Assembly (NCBI RefSeq): GCF_040717455.1 | Contig: NZ_JBFEFH010000004.1 | Span: 248,001-312,000, forward strand | DNA from: Tautonia sp040717455 | Lineage (GTDB): Bacteria > Planctomycetota > Planctomycetia > Isosphaerales > Isosphaeraceae | DNA length: 64,000 bases | Direction: 5' to 3' | Part shown: in pieces, positions 46,716-54,638 of the stretch | How the letters are laid out: each line of letters begins with the position of its first letter | Position numbering within the stretch: position 1 is the first letter of the stretch | The notes under the pieces: generated by a model | Seen by the model: only the letters and a program-made list of their open reading frames with translations | Told to the model about the DNA's origin: nothing | Database searches by the model: none | Program-made: the position numbers and the translations under genes

Positions 46716-47654
46716 ATGCCCGCCAAGGCCCGCTCGCAATCGCAATGGGTTCCCCGGACCTTCGGCGCCCACATGAGCATCGCCGGGGGTCACGACCGCG
46801 CCGTGCGGGCCGCCGCGGCCCTGGGGATGGATTGCGTCCAGGTCTTCACCAAGAGCAACAACCAGTGGAAGGCCAAACCACTCGCCGACGAGCAGGTCGC
46901 CGCCTTCCGCCGGAGCCTCGCGGAGACCGGCGTCGGCGATCCCGTCGCGCACAATTCCTACCTGATCAACCTGGCCAGCCCCGACGACGAACTCTGGCAG
47001 AAGTCGATTGACGCCATGGTGATCGAGCTGGAACGGGCCGAGGCGCTCGGCATCCTCCACCTCGTCAGCCACCCCGGCGCCCACGTCGGCAGCGGCGAGG
47101 AGGCGGGGATCGCCCGGATCGCCTCGGGCCTCGACGAGATTCACCGGCGTACGAAGGGCTTCCAGGCCCGGATCGCCCTGGAGACGACCGCCGGGCAGGG
47201 CAGTTGCCTCGGGCATCGCTTCGAGCACCTGAGGGACATCCTCCAGCGGGCCCGCGAGGCCGATCGGCTGGAGATCTGCGTCGACACCTGCCACATCTTC
47301 GCCGCGGGCTATCGGCTGGAGACCCGGGACGAGTACAATGAGACGATCGGGGAGCTGGATCGGATCGTCGGCCTCGACCGGGTCCGGGTCTGGCACCTCA
47401 ACGACAGCGTCAAGGCGTGCGGGAGCCGCGTCGATCGCCATGCCGGGATCGGTCGCGGCCAGCTCGGCCTGGGGCCGTTCGGCCACCTCGTGGCCGACCC
47501 GCGGTTCGCCGCGCTGCCGATGATCCTGGAGACGCCCAAGGGGACCGAGGGCGGCGAGGACCTCGACGCGATCAACCTCCGAGCCCTCCGCGACCTGGAG
47601 ACTCGGGCCCGACTCGACGCGACCGATGCCTCCCGGGCCGCTCGGGCCTCCTGA
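46716..47654 (+). CDS. nfo: endonuclease IV (AP endonuclease)
   Basis: A 312-aa TIM-barrel repair enzyme that cuts DNA 5' of abasic sites using three zinc ions. It starts TFGAHMSIAGGHDRAVRAA. Motifs VQVFTKSNNQWKA, LVSHPGAHVGSGEEAG (metal His), ALETTAGQGSCLGHRFEHL (Glu ligand), CVDTCHIFAAGY (Asp and His) and WHLNDSVKACGSRVDRHAGIGRG cover the known ligands. ILETPKGTEGG supplies the last Glu. Length is slightly above the family norm of 285 aa. ATG 46716 follows AGAAGGGAA. The ppk1 gene starts 28 bases downstream, so the two may share a transcript. Confidence 0.96.
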   Translation: MPAKARSQSQWVPRTFGAHMSIAGGHDRAVRAAAALGMDCVQVFTKSNNQWKAKPLADEQVAAFRRSLAETGVGDPVAHNSYLINLASPDDELWQKSIDAMVIELERAEALGILHLVSHPGAHVGSGEEAGIARIASGLDEIHRRTKGFQARIALETTAGQGSCLGHRFEHLRDILQRAREADRLEICVDTCHIFAAGYRLETRDEYNETIGELDRIVGLDRVRVWHLNDSVKACGSRVDRHAGIGRGQLGLGPFGHLVADPRFAALPMILETPKGTEGGEDLDAINLRALRDLETRARLDATDASRAARAS

Positions 47655-47681
47655 CCCTTTGGCGAGGAAGGCACGCCCGCG

Positions 47682-49907
47682 ATGTCCGAGCCCACGCGAT
47701 CCGAGACGATCCCCATCCCCTACGCGACTCCGGAAGGGGTTCCCGACGGCCTCGCGCTCGACTCCTCGCTGTTCATCAACCGCGAGCTGAGCTGGCTCGA
47801 CTTCAACGAGCGCGTGCTGGAAGAGGCCCGGGATCCCTCGGTCCCCCTGCTCGAACGCCTCCGCTTCCTCGCGATCACCGCCTCGAACCTCGACGAATTC
47901 TTCGAGGTCCGCGTCGCCGGCCTGCAGGCGCAGATCTACGAACAGCTCGAGCCGCAGGATCCCCCGCCCGACGGCCTCAGCGCCTTGACGCAACTGCTCG
48001 AAATCGGCCGACGATCCCGCGATTTCGTCGCCCGGCAGTACGAGACCTGGATCGACGACCTGCTGCCCAAGCTCGCCTCGGCCGGGATCGTGGTCGTCAG
48101 CCCCGACGCCCTGACCGACGACGAGAACACCTTCCTCGACGCCTACTTCGAGACCGAGGTCTACCCCGTCCTCACCCCGTTGGCGATCGACCCCGCCCAC
48201 CCGTTCCCGCACCTGCACAACAAGAGCCTCAACCTGATCCTCCGCCTCGAACGCCAGGAACGCAACCGCAAGCGGACCGACTCCCAGGCACCCCGGCAGC
48301 TCTACGCGGTGCTCCAGGTCCCGGCGGTCCTCAGCCGACTGGTCCGCCTCCCCTCCGAGGAGGTCGGCCAGCATCGGCTCGTCCTGCTCGAGGACGTGAT
48401 CGGCCCCCGGCTCGACTCGCTCTTCGGCGGCTTCCGCGTGGTCGCCCACGCCGCCTTCCGCGTCACCCGCAACAGCGACCTGAGCATCCAGGAGAGCGAC
48501 GTCAAATCCAGCCTGCTCTCGATCATCCAGGAGAATCTCCGCAAGCGGATGTGGGGCGACGCCGTCCGCATGGAGATCTCCGATCGGGCCGACGAGACGT
48601 TCGTCTCCCTGCTCCAGAACGCACCGACCCTGGACCTCGACGACCGAGACGTGTACCGGGTCCCCGGCCCCGTCGCACTCTCGGCGCTGGCCACGCTGTG
48701 CAAGATCGAGGGGTATCGGGAGTTCAAGGAACCCCCCTGGGAGCCCCGGCTCCCGTCGGCCCTGGCCTCGAACGGGAATATCTTCGAGGCGATCCGGGAT
48801 CGGGACATCCTGGTCCACCACCCCTTCGAGTCGTTCGACGCCGTCGTCCAGTTCGTCGAGCAGGCGGCCGTCGACCCCCAGGTCCTCGCGATCAAGCAGA
48901 CCCTCTACCGGACGGCCGAGGACAACCCGATCATCGACGCCCTCGCCCGGGCCGCCGGCAACGGCAAGCAGGTGACCGTCCTCGTCGAGATCCAGGCCCG
49001 GCTCGACGAGGAGAACAACATCGTCAAGGCCCGGATGCTCCAGAAGGCCGGCGTCCACGTCGTCTACGGCATGGTCGGCCTCAAGACCCACTGCAAGGCC
49101 GCGCTCGTCGTCCGCAGGGAGCCCGACGGCATCCGGCGTTATATCCACCTCGGCACCGGCAACTACAACCCGACGACCGCCCGGCTCTACACCGATCTCG
49201 GCCTCTTCACCTGCCGCCCCGATTTCGGCGACGACTCCTCGGCCCTGTTCAACCTCCTGACCGGCTACTCCCAGGGGCACGACTGGCAGAAGCTCGTCGT
49301 CGCCCCCTATCACCTGGTCGATCGCGTCCTGGAGATGATCGACCGCGAGCGCCAGCACGCCGAGGCCGGGCGACCGGCCCGGATCATCGCCAAGATGAAC
49401 TCGCTCGTCGACCCCCGCACCATCGCCTCGCTCTATGCCGCTTCTCAAGCAGGGGTTCAGGTCGATCTGATCATCCGAGGGATCTGCTGCCTCCGCCCCG
49501 GGGTCCCCGGCATCTCGGAGAACATCCGGGTCGTGAGCATCATCGACAAGTTCCTCGAACACTCCCGGATCGCCTACTTCCAGAACGGCAACGACCCGGA
49601 AGTTTATCTCTCCTCGGCCGACTGGATGCCGCGCAACTTCAACCGCCGCGTCGAGCTGATGTTCCCGGTCGAGGACCCCCGACTCCACTCCCGGATCGTC
49701 CGCGAGCTGCTCGGCGTCTATCTCGTCGACAACACCAAATCCCGCCTGCTCCACGCCGACGGCACGTACGAACGGCTCCAGCCCGAGCCCGATGCCCCCG
49801 CCCTCCGCGCCCAGACCGCCCTGCAGGAAGAGGCCGTCCGTCGCGAGTTCCCCGAGGCCATGCGCGAGGCCCTCTGCCGCCTCGCCTTGCCCGACCGCTC
49901 GGCCTGA
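47682..49907 (+). CDS. ppk1: polyphosphate kinase 1
   Basis: A 741-aa polyphosphate kinase, which reversibly builds polyphosphate from ATP. The N-terminal FINRELSWLDFNERVLEEA is the family hallmark. The autophosphorylated His is His470 in GLKTHCKAALV. A second family motif YIHLGTGNYNPTTARLYTDL and the ATP-binding ARIIAKMNSLVDPRTI follow. Length is as expected (E. coli 688). The start ATG 47682 leads to MSEPTRSET. It follows nfo by 28 bases and converges on sixA. Phosphate storage fits an organism facing variable phosphate supply. Confidence 0.97.
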   Translation: MSEPTRSETIPIPYATPEGVPDGLALDSSLFINRELSWLDFNERVLEEARDPSVPLLERLRFLAITASNLDEFFEVRVAGLQAQIYEQLEPQDPPPDGLSALTQLLEIGRRSRDFVARQYETWIDDLLPKLASAGIVVVSPDALTDDENTFLDAYFETEVYPVLTPLAIDPAHPFPHLHNKSLNLILRLERQERNRKRTDSQAPRQLYAVLQVPAVLSRLVRLPSEEVGQHRLVLLEDVIGPRLDSLFGGFRVVAHAAFRVTRNSDLSIQESDVKSSLLSIIQENLRKRMWGDAVRMEISDRADETFVSLLQNAPTLDLDDRDVYRVPGPVALSALATLCKIEGYREFKEPPWEPRLPSALASNGNIFEAIRDRDILVHHPFESFDAVVQFVEQAAVDPQVLAIKQTLYRTAEDNPIIDALARAAGNGKQVTVLVEIQARLDEENNIVKARMLQKAGVHVVYGMVGLKTHCKAALVVRREPDGIRRYIHLGTGNYNPTTARLYTDLGLFTCRPDFGDDSSALFNLLTGYSQGHDWQKLVVAPYHLVDRVLEMIDRERQHAEAGRPARIIAKMNSLVDPRTIASLYAASQAGVQVDLIIRGICCLRPGVPGISENIRVVSIIDKFLEHSRIAYFQNGNDPEVYLSSADWMPRNFNRRVELMFPVEDPRLHSRIVRELLGVYLVDNTKSRLLHADGTYERLQPEPDAPALRAQTALQEEAVRREFPEAMREALCRLALPDRSA

Positions 49908-49962
49908 CCCGCGCACGATCCCCCGCAACCGCCCTCGCCGCGACGCGTCGCGAGCATCCCCG

Positions 49963-50457
49963 TCAGGGCTTCAGGCGTCGCAAGACCCGGGGCGTCAGCA
50001 GCCATTCCATCGCGTATCGCCCGGCCTGGTCGACCTGGAAGCAGGCCAGCCCGCCCTTCTTCAGGTCGGTGACCCGGGGCGTCCCCGGGCCGAGCGGCAG
50101 GACCGAGATCAGCTCGGAGAACGCCGGGTCGTGGCCGACGATCATCACCGAGTCGCCCGGCAGCACGTCCAGCCACCGGCGGATCGAGGCCGACGACGCG
50201 GCCGGCCGGAGTTGTTGCACCAGTTCCAGGCGATCCTCGATGCCAAGCCCGTCCGCCACGAGCTCCGCCGTCTCCCGGGCGCGGGGCAGCGGGCTGCTCA
50301 GAATCCGATCGGGCGACACCCCGAGGGCCTTGAACCCCCGGATCTGCTCCTTCAATCGCTTCCGGCCCTTGGGGGTCAACGGCCGCTCGTCTTCCTCGTA
50401 TCCGGGAGTACCATGAGCCACGGCGATTCCATGGCGCAGGACGTAGAGCTGTCGCAC
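49963..50457 (-). CDS. sixA: phosphohistidine phosphatase SixA
   Basis: A 164-aa phosphatase of the histidine phosphatase superfamily. LYVLRHGIAVAHG at the N-terminus provides the RHG nucleophile, ILSSPLPRARETAELV follows, and VMIVGHDPAFSEL gives the second His. SixA removes phosphate from phosphohistidine of phosphotransfer proteins. The start is probably the GTG at 50457 (VRQLYVLRHG), which makes it the size of E. coli SixA (161 aa). A GTG at 50487 or an ATG at 50550 in frame would add residues that are not conserved in the family. It is third in a minus-strand row after LOR/SDH and argZ. Its 3' end faces ppk1. Confidence 0.88.
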   Translation of the reverse strand: MRQLYVLRHGIAVAHGTPGYEEDERPLTPKGRKRLKEQIRGFKALGVSPDRILSSPLPRARETAELVADGLGIEDRLELVQQLRPAASSASIRRWLDVLPGDSVMIVGHDPAFSELISVLPLGPGTPRVTDLKKGGLACFQVDQAGRYAMEWLLTPRVLRRLKP

Positions 50458-50503
50458 GGGGGGAGGCCCTTTCGGAAGTTTGCTCACACGCGGATCGGTT
50501 GTG

Positions 50504-51355
50504 TCAGACGGCCGCCGATCGATCCGCGGCCGATCGCCACCGGGCGGCATCCTCGCCGTCGAGCCGGAAGGTCAGGCACTTGGCGCTCCCCCCGGCCTTG
50601 ATGAATTCGGTCAGCGTCAGGGGGATCGTCCGGTACCCGTGGCGTTCCAGCGCCTTCGCCAGCTTCGGCGCCCCCTCGTTCAGGAGCACCGAGCGGCCCA
50701 CCACCACGGCGTTGCAACTGAACGAGAACGCCTCCTCGGCCGACACCTCGATCAGGGTCCGGATCCGATCCCTGAGGACCGATCGGCCATACTCGTCGAA
50801 CGCTCCAGGAAAAAAGACGGCCGCGTCCGGGGCGATCGGGCAGAAGCAGGTGTCGAGGTGGTAATACCTCGGGTCGACCAGCTCCAGCGGCAGGACTTCC
50901 ACGCCGATCCGGTCGCCGACCCATTGCATCGTCCTGGCATCGGAGCGGAATCGGTAGCCGGCGAACAGGGTCTCGCCGCAGAAGAGGGCGTCGCCGGCCC
51001 CCTCGAAGTGGTGCTCGTCGGGCGTGTGCTCGACCTCGAATCCGTGCTCGGCGAACCAGCGGTCGAAGACCGGCGTCTCGCCTTGCCGCTCGCCGTACCG
51101 GAATCGCGAGCTGAGGAACAGGTCACGGTATACCAGGCCCGCGTTCGCGGTGAAGACCAGGTCCGGCAGCCCGTCGACGGGGTCGAGCAACTCGACCGTC
51201 ACCCCCAGGCCGACCAACGCGTCGTGCAAGGCTTGCCACTGGCGCGCCGACTCGCCCGGATCGCTCCCGACCCGCCGGTTCATCCAGGGGTTGATCTCGT
51301 AGGCGATCCTGAAATAGGTGGGCCGACACATCAAGATCCGCCGCATCGAGGCCAT
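50504..51355 (-). CDS. argZ: ArgZ-like arginine dihydrolase (amidinotransferase fold)
   Basis: A 283-aa guanidine-group-modifying enzyme. From memory it resembles the N-terminal part of cyanobacterial AgrE/ArgZ, which turns arginine into ornithine, ammonia and CO2. Shared motifs are INPWM, PDLVFTANAGLV with Asn71, FEGAGDALF, YHLDTCFCPI (His), FSCNAV and TEFIKAGGSAKCLT with the nucleophile Cys260. Asn71 matches the residue known to make ArgZ a dihydrolase rather than a deiminase. ATG 51355 (MASMRRIL) has GGGAG 8 bases upstream and sets the Asn at 71. The start could also be 51364 or 51346. It lies 68 bases after the LOR/SDH gene. Confidence 0.88.
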   Translation of the reverse strand: MASMRRILMCRPTYFRIAYEINPWMNRRVGSDPGESARQWQALHDALVGLGVTVELLDPVDGLPDLVFTANAGLVYRDLFLSSRFRYGERQGETPVFDRWFAEHGFEVEHTPDEHHFEGAGDALFCGETLFAGYRFRSDARTMQWVGDRIGVEVLPLELVDPRYYHLDTCFCPIAPDAAVFFPGAFDEYGRSVLRDRIRTLIEVSAEEAFSFSCNAVVVGRSVLLNEGAPKLAKALERHGYRTIPLTLTEFIKAGGSAKCLTFRLDGEDAARWRSAADRSAAV

Positions 51356-51399
51356 GGCGAGCACTCCCGATCGAGCAGCCGGGCGGGACGAACGAACGA

Positions 51400-51418
51400 C
51401 CGGCCGGCCGGCCGGCCG
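51400..51418. repeat. tandem GGCC/CCGG repeat
   Basis: CCGGCCGGCCGGCCGGCCG sits in the 68-base gap between the LOR/SDH stop and the argZ start. It is self-complementary and could form a strong hairpin that separates the two transcripts or slows one of them, but it may be simple composition. Confidence 0.5.
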
Positions 51419-51423
51419 TCACC

Positions 51424-52674
51424 TCACGCCCCCGTCAGTTCCAGGGCGAGCGACCGGAGGAACGGCTCCACGTCGGTCACCATGCCGATCGTCTGGAACG
51501 TCCCGCGGTCCGCCAGCTTGGTCACGGTCGCCGGATTGATGTCGACGCAGACCACCTGGACCGACGCCGGCAGGAGGTTCCCGGTGGCGATCCCGTGCAG
51601 GGCCGAGGCGATGAGCAGGGCGAAGCCGACCCCCTTGCTCGCGGCCCGCATCGCCCGCTGCGCGTCGAGGGTGTCGGTGATGACGTCGGGCAAGGGGCCG
51701 TCGTCCCGGATCGACCCCGCGAGGACCACGTCCACCCCCGCCCCGACGCACTCGAACATGATCCCCGAGGTCAATCGGCCGGCCTCGACCGCCCGGCGGA
51801 TGCCGCCGAGCCGTCGGATCGTGTTGATCGCCCTCAGGTGGTTCTCGTGCCCGTGCTCGATCGCCTCCCCTTGCTCCAGGTCGACGCCGAGGCTGGTGTT
51901 GAAGAACGCCTGCTCGATGTCGTGGGTCGCCAGGGCGTTGCCGGCGAAGAGGGTCTGGATCCACCCGTCCCGGATCAATCGCGCGACGTGCCCCCCGGAG
52001 CCCGTGTGGACGATCGCCGGCCCGCCGACCAGCAGGACCTTCTTCCCGAGCCTCCTCGTCTCCCGGATCGACTCGGCCACGCTCCGCAGGCTGACGGCCT
52101 TCGGCTTCTCGCTGGAGACGCTCGAACTCATGAAGGCGAAGGGGCTCGACTCCCTCGGCCGTTCCATCGGCAGGACGCGGACGCCGTCGTAGCCGACCAC
52201 GATCGGCATGCCGAGCGCGACATCCGCCATCGCCACGCATCGCGCGGCGGCCCCCCCCTCGTCGACGGTGATCCCGCAATCCATCTCCTGGTCGGCCACG
52301 TCGATCCAGCGCCCGCCGAGCCGGACCTGCGTCGGCTGGTTCGTCGTGCTGTAGAAGCCCTCGGGAAACGCCCCGGCCACATCGGCCGATTCAACCCGGG
52401 CGTCCTCGGGGTGCAACGGCCAGGCACCGTGCTCGATCAGGTCGCCGACGATCGCGTCGAGCCGATCGGTCGTCGAGGCCCGGACCGCGATGACGGCCCG
52501 GCTCGGGTCGACCCGGCGGGTGCCGATCGAGCACTCCCGGATCTCGAACGTGCCGCCCATCTGGAGGATGCGGTCGAGGATCTTGGGCAACAGGAGCGAG
52601 TCGACGATATGGCCCCGGACCTCGATCTCCTCGATCGGCCCGGCATCTCCCGGATTCGGCTCGGTGTGATCCAT
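51424..52674 (-). CDS. LOR/SDH (TIGR00300) family, candidate ornithine cyclodeaminase
   Basis: A 416-aa protein of the TIGR00300 LOR/SDH family. This family includes the C-terminal half of cyanobacterial AgrE and archaeal ornithine cyclodeaminases that convert ornithine to proline using NAD. Here it is a stand-alone protein. The N-terminal part (VRGHIVDSLLLPKILDRIL) and the central GMPIVVGYDGVRVLP, KKVLLVGGPAIVHTGSGGHVARLIRDG (a nucleotide-binding loop) and FFNTSLGVDLEQGEAIEHGHENHLRAIN follow the family. The start ATG 52674 leads to MDHTEPNPGD. The argZ-like gene follows on the same strand. Together they would carry out the two steps that AgrE does in one chain. Confidence 0.85.
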   Translation of the reverse strand: MDHTEPNPGDAGPIEEIEVRGHIVDSLLLPKILDRILQMGGTFEIRECSIGTRRVDPSRAVIAVRASTTDRLDAIVGDLIEHGAWPLHPEDARVESADVAGAFPEGFYSTTNQPTQVRLGGRWIDVADQEMDCGITVDEGGAAARCVAMADVALGMPIVVGYDGVRVLPMERPRESSPFAFMSSSVSSEKPKAVSLRSVAESIRETRRLGKKVLLVGGPAIVHTGSGGHVARLIRDGWIQTLFAGNALATHDIEQAFFNTSLGVDLEQGEAIEHGHENHLRAINTIRRLGGIRRAVEAGRLTSGIMFECVGAGVDVVLAGSIRDDGPLPDVITDTLDAQRAMRAASKGVGFALLIASALHGIATGNLLPASVQVVCVDINPATVTKLADRGTFQTIGMVTDVEPFLRSLALELTGA

Positions 52675-52967
52675 GACCGCAATCCTCCCCCACGTTCCCG
52701 GGACACCCCGACGCCCCCGGGACGGACCGGGAACGGGGCGGGGTCCCGGATTGCGACGCCCGGAGGCGGCATTTTCCCGGGTTTTCGAGCCGGACCGTCA
52801 CCCCGGCCGGCATAACCGGAATCAAGCCCCCGAAAACCTCGGGCCCGGGGCCCGAGGACCATGGATTTCGATGGAATCGTTCAAGCAGGTCGGAAACGCT
52901 CAACGCCCCGATCACGTCGTCTCGAAGATCTCAACCCGTCCCGCAGAACCGACGAGGAGTCGCGCCG

Positions 52968-53153
52968 ATGAAGCTTACCGAACTGTATCAAGAGGTCGCC
53001 CGCCGGGCCGACACGCCGAAGGTCCAGATCAATGCCGCCGACGTCAGTCGGGTCCTCTCCGTCATGTTCGACATCCTGGAGGATCTCAAGCCGGCCGAGG
53101 CCATCGACCTGGTCTCGAAGGGGCTGGCCTCGGCCGAGAAGCGGCGCCGATAA
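52968..53153 (+). CDS. 61-aa conserved-looking small protein
   Basis: A 61-residue protein not recognised as a named family. The sequence MKLTELYQEVARRADTPKVQ, then INAADVSRVLSVMFDILEDL and a basic end (SAEKRRR), predicts two or three amphipathic helices. GAGGAG lies 8 bases before the ATG at 52968, a strong ribosome-binding site, and the base composition is coding-like. It stands alone between the LOR/SDH gene (divergent) and nadA (convergent). A role in binding a protein or nucleic acid is possible but not shown. Confidence 0.65.
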   Translation: MKLTELYQEVARRADTPKVQINAADVSRVLSVMFDILEDLKPAEAIDLVSKGLASAEKRRR

Positions 53154-53237
53154 GCCGGCCGAGCGTCGCGGCCGAGGCTGCCCCCGGCGAACCGCTCGGC
53201 CGCGCCCTCGCATCCTCCCAATGCCCCCGAAGGTCGG

Positions 53238-54176
53238 TCACTTCAGGAGGCTGCGGCGGAGCACCTCGCCGGCCCGCTCGAACTCCGGCTGCCAGTGGAT
53301 TTCCGGCTCGCCGTCCCTCAGGCAGTCGCGGAGCTTCTCCAATGTATTCCGCGCCATGTGCGGGCAGAGATTGCACGCGCAGGTGATGCCCGGGGCAGGC
53401 AGGTAGGTGTGCCTCGGCACGGCGTGCTGCAGCTGCCAGAGCATGTTGGCCTCGGTCGCCACGATGAACTCGGTCGGCCCGGCGAAGCCGTCGACGAAGC
53501 GGATCATGGCCTCGGTCCCGCCGATATAATCGGCATGCTCCCGAATGTTGACCGGACACTCGGGGTGGGCGATCGTCTTCGCTTCGGGCTTCCGGCGCTT
53601 GATCTTCAGCAGATCCCCGACGCTGAAGACCTCGTGCACCATGCACGCCCCCTCCCAGAGGATCATCTCCCGGCCGGTGACCTCCTCCAGGTACGACCCC
53701 AGGTGGCGGTCGGGGGCGAACAGGATCTCGACGTCTGCCGGGATCTTGCGGACGATCTCCTCGGCGTTGCCCGAGGTGACGATCCAGTCCGACAAGGCCT
53801 TCACGGCCGCCGAACTGTTGATGTACGTGACCGTCTGGAAACGCCTCCCGGCGGCCCGAAGCGCCTCTTGCCGACGCTTCAACAGCGGGGCGGGGCAGCT
53901 ATCGGCCAGGCTGCAACCGGCCTGGAGGTCGGGCAGCAGGACACGCTTCTCGGGGTTCAGCATCTTGGCCGTCTCGGCCATGAAGTGGACGCCGCAGAAG
54001 ACGATCGTCCCCGTGTCGACGGTGGTCGCGGCCCGGGCGAGCTTCAGGCTGTCGCCGGTGAAGTCGGCCAGCTCCTGGATCTCGCCGTCCTGGTAGTAGT
54101 GCGCCAGGATCGTCGCGTCCTTCTCGGCCTTCAGGGCCTCGATTTCGTCGTAAATGTCGATCGATGTGGCAGGCAA
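53238..54176 (-). CDS. nadA: quinolinate synthase A
   Basis: A 312-aa [4Fe-4S] enzyme that condenses iminoaspartate with dihydroxyacetone phosphate to make quinolinate for NAD synthesis. Motifs LAHYYQDGEIQELADFTGDS, IVFCGVHFMAETAKML, LADSCP, LWEGACMVHE, AHPECPVNIREHADYIGGTEAMI and CNLCPHMARNTLEKL contain the three conserved cluster Cys. No ATG lies at the right place. The best start is TTG at 54176 (then PATSIDIYDE), with AAGGAA about 8 bases upstream; using an ATG at 54260 would add 28 residues unlike the family. Divergent from the htrA-like gene. No nadB or nadC is in the window. Confidence 0.93.
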   Translation of the reverse strand: MPATSIDIYDEIEALKAEKDATILAHYYQDGEIQELADFTGDSLKLARAATTVDTGTIVFCGVHFMAETAKMLNPEKRVLLPDLQAGCSLADSCPAPLLKRRQEALRAAGRRFQTVTYINSSAAVKALSDWIVTSGNAEEIVRKIPADVEILFAPDRHLGSYLEEVTGREMILWEGACMVHEVFSVGDLLKIKRRKPEAKTIAHPECPVNIREHADYIGGTEAMIRFVDGFAGPTEFIVATEANMLWQLQHAVPRHTYLPAPGITCACNLCPHMARNTLEKLRDCLRDGEPEIHWQPEFERAGEVLRRSLLK

Positions 54177-54638
54177 GGTTGGATTTCCTTGTTTTTTACG
54201 TGGCGGAGGAAGAACCCACGAACCGGCCGGTCTCAACGTCCCGGCGGACAGGTGTTCCAACTTCTACGACACCCGGGGGTGCTCGGTTCATTATGGGCGA
54301 TGGGAAAAGCCCGTGCGAGGTCTTTTCCTCCTCGCCTCCCCGCCCGACTCGCCCGCACCGGGCCGCATGGCCGGGCGCCGATCGGTTCGGGAGCGTCGTC
54401 CCTCGGTCCGCGCCGGGACGGCCCCGAGCGCCGGGCGAATGTGCTGAATTCCGGGAATCAACCCCAATCCGGGGTCGGTTGTTCGGGTCGTACGGGCCTT
54501 CGGGTTGCCCGCTCGAAACCGCCGCGTCCGGGGCGAAAGCCGGTCCTCACCAGGGACGATCTCTAGCAACAATCACGACCGATCGTGTGAGCGGATCGGC
54601 GAATTCCCCCATTGAGACCCCCAGAGAGGACCACCAAC
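54177..54638. other. divergent intergenic region nadA/htrA-like
   Basis: 462 bases that must hold both promoters. The part beside nadA (54180-54200) is the only AT-rich stretch (TTTCCTTGTTTTTTACG). Short inverted repeats occur (ACCCC/GGGGT near 54470) but nothing strong. No believable open frame. Confidence 0.4.
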
